Of a DNA stretch of 32,221 nt, positions 19,735 to 29,824 are shown piece after piece. The notes beneath the pieces were generated by a model, which searched no databases, was not told the origin of the DNA, and worked only from the letters and a program-made list of their open reading frames with translations. Position 1 is the first letter of the stretch. Every line of letters begins with the position of its first letter. This DNA is from Larix sibirica (taxonomy: Eukaryota; Streptophyta; Pinopsida; Pinales; Pinaceae): positions 1-32,221 of the forward strand of contig NWUY0304942730.1 of the NCBI GenBank assembly GCA_004151065.3, given 5' to 3'. Position numbers and translations under genes: made by a program.

Positions 19735-20180
19735 AAAACCTGCTTCCTGGGATGGGTAATCGCAAACAGGTAAGCAAATAGAAACCATAACCTGCTTACT
19801 GGGCATGTTGTATCATCTATAACTGGTAACACTGTGCTTTGCGCTATTGGTAAAGATCCTAACTTACTGACACTAACTCACTGCCTCACCTGACTGCCTC
19901 ACCTGCCTAACTAACTACCTCCTGGGCATGGGAGATGAGAAACTGTTCCCGCATATAGAATATTCCTTCCTGGGCAGGTGGATCTACAACTGTTGGTAAC
20001 TTATAATATCCATCCTGGGCACATGGTATTGAAACTGGTCACGTATAACACCATCCTGATCACGGGCTATCGGGACTGCTTCACTCACTGACTTACTCAC
20101 TGGGCACGTGTTATCAAGAACAGGTAACACATTTAGAACGGCCTCCTTCCTGTGGACGTCAAACTGTTAACGTCGTATTG
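19735..20180 (+). repeat. Degenerate tandem array, about 45-70 bp unit, TTCCTGGGCA core
   Basis: Units begin with CTTCCTGGGCA or TACTGGGCA variants near 19742, 19797, 19919, 19967, 20012, 20060 (degenerate), 20099 and 20150. They continue with GTTATC or TGGTATT, then AACTGGTAACA, then a TATAGAA or TAGAACG word. CTCACTGACT and CTCACCTGACTGCC microrepeats interrupt it near 19875-19920 and 20080-20100. Related words occur at 14530-14620 and 20636-20690. Confidence 0.65.
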
Positions 20181-20225
20181 CGGGATAATAAGGGAATGTG
20201 TTAATGCGGGCGGATGGGGATTTCT

Positions 20226-20690
20226 AATTGGGTACAGAAAGCGTAAAGTTGGATTGGGTACAAAGCGTAAAGTTGATCGGTGATTGGGTACTTTACAGGT
20301 GTCGTTGGGCATTGAATCGTTCGTCCGGTGGGACCGCCTAACCTCAAACTATGTTTTCCGTCAATCAAAGCCTCTCTGTTCCGATGGTTCAGTGGGCACT
20401 TTGCTCTCCAGAATACTAATCAGTTTAGAGAATCAATTGAATCAATCAATGCCTCTCCCGGAAGATGGGTCAGTTGGAACGCTATTCTCACAAGATGTTG
20501 GCTGGTGATTGAACAGCAAGCGGACTGGGGACTGCGTATTGAACTGAATGCGGGAATGTGGACTGGGGAATGCGCGTATTGAAAGGAATGTGGTAATGCG
20601 GATTGAAAGGGTAATGCGAACTGAATACATACTGTTCCTTCCTGGGTGAGCGTACTGGTTGAGTGTACTGGGCAGGATATTCTTTGAGTA
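20226..20690 (+). repeat. Cluster of short tandem arrays
   Basis: Three overlapping sets are visible. ATTGGGTACAAAGCGTAAAG units lie at 20226-20250 and 20253-20275, with a decayed third near 20284. AATCAAAGCCTCTCTGTTCC and AATCAATGCCTCTCCCGGAA, each followed by GATGG and TCAGT, lie near 20364 and 20442. GGACTGGGGAATGCGTATTG variants occupy 20522-20626 four to five times. Long open frames on both strands here (20328-20582 plus and 20488-20838 minus, the latter 116 codons) are by-products of the repeats. Confidence 0.7.
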
Positions 20691-20821
20691 ATAGTGAGCT
20701 GCTCAGAAATCGGCTATATGTCATGTCACACCACGAGATAGAAATAGACACACGCTTTGTGAGCCGGTACAAGAGAGATACATGCTTTGAACCCAATTGA
20801 TCAGCTAACAAATAAAGGTGT

Positions 20822-21050
20822 ACCAGGCGGGATTTCATTGAGCGATAGTGAGCAAACCCTGAACAACCTCGAACCCTGCAGAAGAGAGCCGGATTGGACT
20901 CACTGGGGGTGGGTTAGGTCTGCTCGTTAGTCGTCCCTTAGGTGATTCCCTGTAGCTCTAACTGGGTAGTTAGCTCGGGGAAGGGTCGGGATTTCGTTGA
21001 GCGTAGCGAGCCGACCCTGAGCCACGATCCCTGCCACACCACGAAGAGAA
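20822..21050 (+). repeat. Diverged direct duplication, about 65 bp unit
   Basis: GGCGGGATTTCATTGAGCGA followed by TAGTGAGCAAACCCTGA (about 20826) and GTCGGGATTTCGTTGAGCGT followed by AGCGAGCCGACCCTGA (about 20985) are related, and both continue with a GATCCCTGC or GAACCCTGC word and a GAAGAGA word. A third, weaker copy (TTGAGTAATAGTGAGC) lies near 20684. Confidence 0.6.
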
Positions 21051-21279
21051 CAGGACCACCCGAGTGGCGTAACAGGACTATTCGAGCTATTTCCCTTCTA
21101 TTTATGTAGTGATTTTGCGGGATATGGTCTGGTGCGGGCGCGGGATCTGGTGCGGCCCCCCCTTTTTTTCCACGACGTTAGGAAAGGTTTGAACCTAAAT
21201 GGATTTGTTGTCTCAGCAAGTAAAGGCAGCTTCCGTAGTGGAAGCATTCGAACCCCTTTCTTTCTATTAAGTTTCTATT
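21051..21279. other. Non-genic stretch
   Basis: No gene is recognised. GGGATATGGTCTGGTGCGGG and GGGATCTGGTGCGG form a small pair near 21119 and 21141, followed by a C and T homopolymer run at about 21155-21170. Confidence 0.45.
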
Positions 21280-22400
21280 AAGTTACTCAAGCACTTTAAC
21301 TTAACCAGTTGGAGTTAATCCAAGCAGCTAAGGCAAGCCACGGACAATAGCAAGCAGGAGCAGCTTATTCTATAGAAAAAAAGACCCTACTTAAACTTAA
21401 GTGGACCCAAGTAGCGTAAACAGATCTAGATACAGAACCTTCGAATGCGGATCATCCAGTCGCAGTTTAACCTGCCATAGATCCACTATATTTTAGTTCC
21501 CAGTAGCAAATCAAAAGCATTTCCGGTTTCACATTCTGTTGTCCCAGAGCACTTTACAAATAGAAATACAATCATTTACTTAGATTAATATTAAGATAAA
21601 GCTACAGAGAAAACCCTAAAAGTTGACCAAGAACACTAATCATAGGGGCACTCATAGGGACATAGAAGGCAGTTTATCTTGTTGAATAACCCCACCTTGC
21701 TCTCTTAATGTCAAGCAAGCTTTGGCCTTGTTAAACACCCATTTCAGAGAATATGGAATAGCCAGCTTAAAAGCCCAATTCCAGATCGGAATCCCGAAAC
21801 GAAGGAAGGCACAGCGTAGGTAGAAGCAGACAAACGGACATGAAAAGAGACGGTTTCAACGCAAATTTACCTTACTTGAATGAATCTGCGCCAAAGCAAG
21901 CAGTTTAACCCGCAGCAGATTCAGGTCCAGATACAGACACAAATCCTCCAGTCGAAGAAGCAGTTGATTAAGCAACAGAATTAGTCTCACTAGCAGTCCA
22001 CCATCATCAATGGAGTCCGAAGTTTAAGAAAAAGCAGAGCCCATTGATTCAGTGAATCTCAGAATTCAGTGGATCTCAGAGAGGAAAATGAAGTTGTCTC
22101 CATTCAATATCTGGTTCCGTAGCTAGTTTTTTTTACCAATTAATTATATATAATTCCAGGCGGGGATTAAATACAAAAAGTGTAGGGACATCATCCACGC
22201 CAAAGCGAGCCGTTCCATATTCGTATCTAATTCCGGACGTGGGGCAAGTTCCAAATTAAGTTGCTCGTAATACCGTTTTTACCTGGGCGCAAAGGCAAGA
22301 GCAGTTTACCTACAATGAAAACAGAGACAAAGAGGGTAAACAGCAGGCCTATTCCATATCAAGTTCCCCAAATCCTGTACCAAAGTGAATTGTTCGTATT
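21280..22400 (-). repeat. GCT-rich array (type B) on the minus strand, eroded
   Basis: The reverse complement gives type B phrases, best at 22000-21895, where one phase reads STASSTGGFVSVSGPESAAG between in-frame TAA codons. GGTTAAACTGCTTGCTTTGG (minus, near 21910) and GGTAAACTGCTCTTGCC (minus, near 22300) repeat the TAAACTGCT join. Between these, 21490-21890 and 22040-22190 are AT-richer and show little. Boundaries are loose. Confidence 0.5.
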
Positions 22401-22429
22401 AATAGGTTATTTACCCTGAATCAGTAAAG

Positions 22430-22770
22430 GTGCCAATGGATTTCTATTATACCAATGCCTCTTCTGTTTTATTTGTCCCCGCACCTGAGTAAACACTAAC
22501 TTGATCTCGAATTGAACATACGGATTGGAAACTAGTGCTGCGTCCAGAGACCCCGCCACTTAATCTTTTACTTTAACCGAAGCTCCTTCCTTTTATTCTG
22601 TACCCAAATAACCTATGCTCGATAAAATGCATCTGGATCTGCTTCCTTCGCTTATGGGTATAGAAACTCCAAATACCTTTTCTCTCGCCCCTGTTATCTC
22701 TGCCATTGGTGATTCTTAATTAATGGAATCCCCGGGCTCTGCCTCTCTCACACGGTAAACTGCCTCTTAC
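22430..22770 (+). repeat. GCT-rich array (type B), plus-strand block
   Basis: ATGCATCTGGATCTGCTTCC near 22628, CTTTTCTCTCGCCCCTGTTA near 22677 and GTGATTCTTAATTAATGG near 22710 follow type B style. The strand switches from minus to plus near 22400-22430, as it does near 12605. The block leads directly into the open frame at 22774-23058. Confidence 0.45.
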
Positions 22771-22773
22771 TTT

Positions 22774-23058
22774 TTGGATCAACGAGATCAGGATTCGAAG
22801 CGAGCTATGGCCCTAGAAATGAGTATGAAATGGGCAGCTGTGGGACTTGATCTTCAATTAGATATTGGGTTAGGGCAAATTCGGCCAAATGCAACTCCTA
22901 TCAATGATGCTGCTACCTTTTACTCCGCCTTAGCTTCTAGCTTTGATGCAACTGGTGTGAAGATATTAGGCCTTTGTCTCTCTTATGATGGGTCTAATGC
23001 GACCCGGAGCAGAGGCAATATGACGAGGAACTCTAGGCCATGGTCACCCCGGATTTAA
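22774..23058 (+). CDS. Hypothetical 94-codon open frame, function unknown
   Basis: The frame opens at an ATG within GGATCAACG context only if the upstream part is read without a clear start; the first internal ATG codons are at about 22807 and 22819. The translation (KWAAVGLDLQLDIGLGQIRP, then NDAATFYSALASSFDATG) is less repetitive than other frames here and balanced in composition. I recognise no family, signal peptide or membrane segment. It follows directly on a type B repeat block, and its later half keeps the GCT and ACT codon preference, so it may be a less decayed piece of the source from which the type B arrays came. A chance frame is equally possible. Confidence 0.2.
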   Translation: MDQRDQDSKRAMALEMSMKWAAVGLDLQLDIGLGQIRPNATPINDAATFYSALASSFDATGVKILGLCLSYDGSNATRSRGNMTRNSRPWSPRI

Positions 23059-24955
23059 GATATAAGATAGAGTTGAAAAGCAAAGCTCCCGTGGATACTG
23101 CCTCTAATAGATACTTACAAAGAAACAGGTATCGAAACTAAAACAAGCTTAGTTAATTGGTTGGAAGGGCCCACTCCTTATTATTTGTATCTTTCCCTTA
23201 TGTGAAAACAACGTGGCTTTAACATATATAATATTTCTACTTGGTCCCTCCCTAGAGAGAGGAAAGTGGATAAAAGATAAGTCTCAAGTGTGAAGTTCTT
23301 CTGCGGTTGTCAGCTTGTAGGTGGATTTTTATCTGGTGGGGATACTACTTCGATTCTAGTTAGTTATATGTCTGGTTTTTTTCTGTGCCCGAGTACATGA
23401 ATGCACGGGCGTCCTGCCACACCTAATGCATAGGCAAATCATGATCAATCATATCGAGAACATGTACACAAATGAACGCTCTATGAGCCAGTGAACCATA
23501 GCCCATGTACGAATGGATGGCAAAACTGAGTACGAATGGAACTGAAGTGAACGAAAAGAAGGAAAGCGCTCGGCTAATCAATTATTGTAGGGAAACATTG
23601 GGAAGATAGCTTTTTCAATTGTAAGAACGGTGGATAGAGATTCATTCCCAAAAATTCCGAAGTGAGTAATAGTACTAGTGAGTAGTAGGGTAGTGGATAG
23701 AAGAAAGTAGTATATGGGCTCGTCCGCCCCTGTGATGCAAATGGGATATAAAACATATGCTGCCCCGCCCGTGGTCAGAGACGCTTGGAATTGGAGATGG
23801 GTTAGTTATTTTAGCTTCGCCGGAGATACCTTAGATTAGCCTGCCCAGGAGAGGTAGTATATCCATCCCAGGAGAGGTAGGTCCATTAATTACATTTGTT
23901 CGATGATGATTATTAGGGTAGAGGGGAGTTTTAGGTGAATACGGAGGGAAGCTTTCTCCGTGCCGGGCAAGACTTTATAAATGGCTCAGCCTATGCATAT
24001 TCAACCCGTGCAAGTAGAGGTGCAAATAGAATTTCCCTACCCTAACCAAGCCATTCCCTACCATTATTTAAGTCCCATGAAGACACAGTGCTTAGATAGA
24101 GATTCAAGAGTCCTCTGCGGGTCGGGATGGATGCGGTAACTAACTCACTCTTATCGCGACGAACGGAGTGCAAAGAGCGGACATCAAACTGTGGAAATGA
24201 TAGCTGAGTTCGATCAAGGGGGGAAAAACTAAGATCCAGAGATATCTAATGGAAGCCTTTCCAAAATGAATGAGAAGCGGCACCGGGAACAAGCTGGTCC
24301 GGATCAAGTTATAAATTCTTTATTGTGCACTTCAAAGGTCGAGTCATCTGCGGTCGAGCACTTAATGAACCCCTCCGCTCTATCCAATTTATTGGAAGTT
24401 GGATCATTCTGCCTGGTATCCTTATCTGTTTTAAAAACATATAGAGGATAGGTGCAGGTCTTAAATGCACTCCACTGATTCAATAAGGTTTGGAAGGTAT
24501 CTTCCTCGATCGACAAAGTTTCGTATATATATAGAGGCACCCGGTTCAACGGCATTAGTAAAAGCTGGATCCAACCTCCTTTCCGCATTCGGCCAGCTCT
24601 GCGACGAGAATAAAACTCAAGGCTTTACCTGCTTCCTCACCCTTTTGTCGAGCGAACTTGAACTTCCTCACCCTGAAGCACTTTATTCGGACACCGGTCT
24701 TTCCTATTCTCCCAAGACAGCTTTTTTTCCCATGAAGATATAGAATAGAGGAAAATCTCCTCGACGGAGAGTCGAGTCTTATTAATGATAAGGTCGAGTG
24801 CATGCTCACATAAATTCGTATGCTATCCGTATACTCACTCCACTCCCAGCGATATACAGGATCTTATATACGTAATAAGACGAACATTTATATCCCTTGT
24901 TTTAGGCAAGTCAATCATATATCATATATCATAGACTACATCTGAAGAGACTTAT
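23059..24955. other. Unassigned intergenic DNA
   Basis: No gene is recognised across 1.9 kb. CCCAGGAGAGGTAG occurs at about 23845 and 23871, each preceded by a TCC or CTGCC word. GTACGAATGGA occurs at about 23508 and 23531. ATCATAT repeats lie at 24915-24935. At 24250-24810 both strands keep frames of 61-94 codons open (plus 24266-24451 and 24465-24743; minus 24304-24588 and 24555-24809). None has a recognisable motif. This may mark coding sequence transferred from elsewhere, but I cannot say which strand or family. Confidence 0.4.
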
Positions 24956-27674
24956 TCATGCATGTGAGTCATGGAGAATGGACCGCCGGGACATCACATT
25001 GAAACCGTAATATTATGGTGGCTATCTCAACCATGCGGGAATAAACCCCGAGACCAACAACTGTACGTACGCGCATTGGTCAACCTGCATAAGAAAAGCA
25101 GTTCTGTCCGCTCAACTTCCCGGCTCAACTGCTCTTCCGGGTGGGATTTTCAATGTGTGTGTCCGCTCCTATTCATGTTCGCCTAAACTTCCCGTGCCCA
25201 GGTAAATAAGCCATTAACATCCTAAACTTCCCGTGTCTGGCCTCTAGTGAATGGAGTCTCTTTCGGGTAAATGCTTCGGGCAATGGCTCCTTCTCAAATT
25301 GGTAGTTCTTTAACGGGCAGTTCTACCTACTTGCTCTTATGCCCCTTATTCCTTATGCTTGAATGGCTCATTTGTAATTCGGGGTAAATAATGTGAAGTG
25401 TTGATCCCCCGGTCATACGGATTCCTTTTAATTCCAGGCATCTTAGATTCCTTGGCCTTGTATCTTGGAATTCTATTCCTGATCTCTTGGATTTATCAGG
25501 AAAAAGAGTATCTCGTGATTGGAGAAGTGGACTAGGCAGGGTCTCCCTTTATCCTCTGCTCTTTTATCCTATCTCTGCAGGGGCCGGTGCGCTCGGAGGA
25601 AGTAAGTAACAAGGTGCCTATGGATCTCTGTAGTTCGGGTACTCATTGGAAGCTCCCTTGGAGGTAGCAGATAGGCTTTCCATATTCCTCTAATGAGATC
25701 GGGCTTGGTAATGGCTCTGTTTTTATCTCGCGTCTTCTTATGTCTTGTCTCTGTAGTTATAATGGCTCTGTTGTTCGGAGAAGCTCGGGCCGATGAAAGT
25801 GGTGCCTGAGGAGCTGGGTTCATCTCATACATAGAAATCAATTTCCTTTTACGAGCTATCTACTATTGCTGCTAAGTGAACCAATAGAGGTTTATCTGCA
25901 AAAAGCATGCTTCTTCTCAACTTACCCCACTAGAGTAGGACGATCGATTAACCCACATCTGTGCTACTGGGCCCTAACCTATAGTAAGGGGGGGGGACGA
26001 GAGGCCCTACGATCTATAGGGCCATTTCTGTTCATTGTTCCAGGTTTCAATATGTTTTAAACCACCCCTATAGGTATGCTATTCTATTCCCACAGCTGAT
26101 CGATCCCCAACTAACCAGCGGCGGCAATGACTACTAAATCTCCATTAGCCAACATGATCTTTGTGAACCAACCACACGGCCCAGCTGTAGACATATATCC
26201 CTCAGTGAGCAGTCAATATCTGAACCAACCGCCACACGACACACGCCTCACTCATTAAGATCATATTGGCATACTCCCCTTGGTTGGTTACTGTGGGGTA
26301 AACCTATTCCCCTCCCCCGTTTACAAGGAGAGTAGACGAGGTCCTGGTACATGCTGGCTCTCCCTTTTTATCCTTATTCCACGCAGGGGAAGGAAGCGCC
26401 TTCGATTGCTTGGGGCAGAGTTTGAGCGCCTAGAGCATGAAAACAGCCCAGCCTATTATTTTCTACCACTCGGGGCTATATTCGGATCGGACTAATCTGA
26501 CCAACCAATGAATAATAGACAGCTTTCTTATTGGTGATGATTGGTTTCAGTTGATGATGCCCTGCCCATCCATTAAAAAAAGCAATGCATGACTTGATTT
26601 AACCAGCTCAACTTTGAAAACCTTGATTCTCAGCTCGATGCCTCCTTTTTGACCCTGATGCCAACTTAACCCTGGATGCCTCCTTTCTTTGATAAACCTA
26701 AGCAACCCCTACCCTAGTGGGTAACAATGTGCCAATAGTTCTAGGAGTTCTATAAAAGAGTTATATAGAAGAGTAGTTCTATAAAAGAGTGGGTTCTAGC
26801 CAAGAGTTGCCCCCAATAAGGCAGCTCGAAGTTGCAGCAAAGCAACAAATGGTGGGTATGGTATGCTAGCTCGAAGGTTCAAGCACCAAAAGGGTCTGGG
26901 CCACCCCAATGGGACCCCAAGAAGAGATAAGGGGACAAGAATAAGATAAGATCGGATCGGACCAATTAATACCGGGTATGGGCCAACCAATGAACCAATG
27001 GTCGGACCAATGAGAAACCCAAATTAGAAGGACCAAAGAGAAAACCCAGTCTAATCTCGGATCAGATAAACCAGTCTAAGGCCAACCATACATAATCCAA
27101 TCAGAATGCAGGCTACCTCTAACCTATTCCTTCCACTTATTGGACCACTTATTGGACGGACCTTTCCTTCCCACTTATTATACGGAAAATCCCATAATGT
27201 ACTGAACAAATAAACCATGCAACCGATAAAGCAACCAACTAATTTGTTCCTTATCCCGCCCGGTAATAACTAAGTGAACTTCGAGAATCTATCCTCTCTT
27301 TTGTTCCCCTTGCTTATTTGTTCAAGGCACCCAGGTCGAGGTAAAATAAGTAAAACCTCTGGTAGGCAAGACTACGGTGCTACGCTTTCTATGCCTGTCA
27401 ATAGTAGGGGTGTTGTAATTCAAGTATTCGGGCATCTAGCACCTAAATACTGGTATATAATATGGGCCCATATAATGTGGTAGGACTACTAGTTCAGGTA
27501 TAATAAAAGGTAGGTGTGTTCAGCTGCCCTGTCTGCCTCCGGAGAACACTCAATAATATCAAGTGATCTCAGGCCGTGTCTGTCTGTTCTAGCCACCATT
27601 GATTCCAGCTTGTTATCTAGTGAGGCGGGATGTTTTATTTCCGGTGCTCCTAGGCCAATAAATCATCGTTATCA
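24956..27674. other. Unassigned intergenic DNA
   Basis: No gene is recognised across 2.7 kb. CCTAAACTTCCCGTG occurs at about 25182 and 25221, and TAATGGCTCTGTT at about 25709 and 25759. GAACCAACC followed by a CACACG word is paired near 26165 and 26223. AGTTCTATAAAAGAG occurs at about 26746 and 26776. GGACCAATGA-type words recur at 26950-27040. Open frames of 60-90 codons on either strand have no recognisable motif. The frame at 27274-27483 contains GRGKISKTSGRQDYGA, which looks protein-like, but I cannot assign it. Confidence 0.4.
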
Positions 27675-29030
27675 AGTTATATAATATCGTTGCCCTGACC
27701 ATTTGTCTTTACTAGAATTAGGCGAGTCAGGAGGAGTTGTTGATGATAAACTCCCTGATGCTTACTTGTTTAAGATAGAAGTTGTTCCAGATTATCTTAC
27801 TGAGATTTCCTTATTTCTAACTACAGGTAATGTCCCGGAATATTATTCTGCAAATCATAAAAAGCATCTAATCATTGTTTGCAGGACAGTTATATAAGTT
27901 AGGGTTGGATAACATCCTCAGGCGGTGTGTTATGGATCATGAAAGACCAGAAATTCTATGGGAATGCCACAGCGGAGTTGCGGGAGGACATGTTGAAGGT
28001 AAGGCTACTTCCCAGAAGATCTTACAAGCCGGCTTATGGTGGCCAACTGTTTTCAAAGAGTCTAAGGAGTATGCTAGATCGTGTGATTCCTGTCAAATAG
28101 TTGGTAAACCTTCTAGACAAGATGAGTTACCTTTGCATCCCGTGCAAGCATTGCAAGCCTTTGATAAATGAGTTGTTTACTTTATAGGACCCATTATCCC
28201 TCTAGCTAGACATTCTCAGGCCCGATGTATAATTACCGTAACTGAGTATCTGACCAGATGGGCTAAAGCAGAACCTGTCAAGGATTGCTCAACTAATACT
28301 GCATCCAGGTTCATTTTGAAAAATATTATTACTCGATTTGGATGTCCACACAGTTTTATTAGTTATTAAGGTACTCACTTAATAAGTGAGACTGTTGCTA
28401 CCCTCACCAGATAATTTATCATTCAACATCACAAAAGCATCCCATATCATTCGGAAGCCAATGGAATAGTAGAAGCCTTCAATAATATTTTGGAGAATGG
28501 GTAAATAAAAGTTTGTTGCGCAGCTCGTGATGATTGGGATGAACGAGTACCTGCAGTCCTGTGGGCGTATAGGACTACTAATAAAAAACTTCACAAATAT
28601 ACACCCTTCCTTCCAACTGGTTTATGAAAAAGAAGCAGTCGTACCAGCTGAATTCATTTCAGCCAGTTTGCCCATTGCCCATGTTACCCGCATGACTGAT
28701 GATGACTCTGTTGCGCAAAGGTTAACTGAACTCCTCGAGTTAGATGAATCCATATTTTTAGCTAACTTCCATAAAACAGTGGAGAAAGTGCGACAGAAGG
28801 TTTGGCATGATCATCACATTAAAAAGACTTTTCAGGTTGGCGAAATAGTGATTCTTTATGAAAATAAGTATTTCAAGCACCCTGGGAAGTTACAGATGCA
28901 TTGGTTGGGACCTTTCATAGTTGCGGACATTAAGGAATCAGGAGCTATTTGACTGGTGCAACTTGATGGTATTCTCTGGCCAGGTTAGGTGAATGGCGCT
29001 AACTTAAAGCCCTATGTTTCTGTTGTTTAA
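27675..29030 (+). pseudogene. Ty3/gypsy retrotransposon pol fragment (RNase H end and integrase)
   Basis: The remnant starts with the end of the RNase H domain (a shifted NIVA and DHLS, then LLELGESGG). The integrase N-terminal zinc finger is intact: His codons at 27968 and 27989, Cys codons at 28082 and 28091. A catalytic core follows. In the core the first expected Asp, before FIGP, is Tyr (TAC, 28178-28180). The second, before GTH, is also Tyr (TAT, 28364-28366). The Glu in GIVEAFN is kept (28472-28474). A C-terminal GPF module (MHWLGPFIVADI) is present. Breaks are a frameshift and small loss near 27890, stops at 28169, 28367, 28412 and 28502, a 4-bp CTTC duplication near 28607 that shifts the frame, and stops at 28950 and 28986; the frame ends at 29028-29030. 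Sequence style fits the Tat/Athila branch of plant elements. It cannot be active. No LTR is recognisable. Confidence 0.93.
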
Positions 29031-29100
29031 AGGTACTTAATACACTCCAGTATAAGGAGTGAGTAGGGTATTATTTGTATAAAGTTTTGTCTTGATAAGA

Positions 29101-29135
29101 CCTTGCCCTCCCTTTGGTCAAGCAAGCCTTTCCTT
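29101..29135 (-). repeat. 35-nt AAGG element, inverted copy
   Basis: This is the exact reverse complement of 29376-29410, including both AAGG termini (CCTT at each end on the plus strand). Confidence 0.9.
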
Positions 29136-29375
29136 GTTATGTTTTGAAAGTCAATAAACTGTGGTGGCATTTCCATGTGTCACCTGTAGTTTGTCTTTTT
29201 TATATATTGTTTCCTTCTATTAAGTCTTTTCCGCAACTAGATGTGGGTAAGTACATATTCTTCAGTTTATAGATTCCTCCTCTGTGGACCCCATTCAAAA
29301 CCTTTGTGGTTGGGGATGAGCGTCTGAGTCATCCGAGAGTCTTCCAGTTGTCAAAAGTAAATCTGAGTCATCAAA

Positions 29376-29410
29376 AAGGAAAGGCTTGCTTGACCAAAGG
29401 GAGGGCAAGG
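29376..29410 (+). repeat. 35-nt AAGG element, complete copy
   Basis: It starts AAGGAAAGGC and ends GGGCAAGG. With 29101-29135 it forms a perfect 35-bp inverted repeat with a 240-bp loop. Its last 31 nt equal 1-31 and 32-62. Confidence 0.9.
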
Positions 29411-29824
29411 TCGCCGAGTTGTTTGTAAGAACTATCAGGGTCAGTGGACGAATGTTCGAATTTTTGGAAAGTGTGTCTGATGTAAAAAAAAGATATCCAA
29501 GTTACCCGAATCCCCAAATGTAAGTCTCATAATTGGCTGCCTAATTTAGAATTAATTGTACTTATATGCAAATTGATGTTGTCCCATCATCTTGTTATCA
29601 GTCCCAATTTAGAAAAAGTGCGTATCAAATGCCCGAACTGTCCTTTTCTTATTTTTGGCATCAACTCTTTAAGCTCTACATTAATTCCATTCCACTTGCT
29701 CTGTTGTCACACGAATCACCTATAAATTCCAGCCAGCTATGCTAACTACTCTCTGCATGCATCTTAAACCCCCCGCGTTGCAGCTTAATTTGCTATTTGT
29801 TTTTTGTAATCTGTCTGTTTATCA

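Larger units (their letters stand above)
29031..29824. other. Spacer between integrase remnant and downstream frame
   Basis: No gene is recognised. Two copies of the 35-nt AAGG element lie inverted within it (29101-29135 and 29376-29410). CTGAGTCATC occurs near 29325 and 29362. The right part is T-rich and ends with TTTCTACAG at 29834-29842, which resembles a splice acceptor. Plant Ty3/gypsy elements of the Tat and Athila branches do carry such spacers between pol and an extra 3' frame, so this may be original element sequence. Confidence 0.45.

Noticed and set aside
20488-20838. 116-codon minus-strand frame as a gene
   Set aside because: It lies over the GGACTGGGGAATGCG array and overlaps equally long frames on the plus strand. 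No motif is recognisable.
21170-21260. Possible tRNA-like segment ending in TTCGAACC
   Set aside because: No acceptor stem or anticodon arm can be drawn around it.
24672-24690. CCTGAAGC word as a Cycas-type Bpu element
   Set aside because: The core word is present, but no AAGG termini lie at the right distance on either side.
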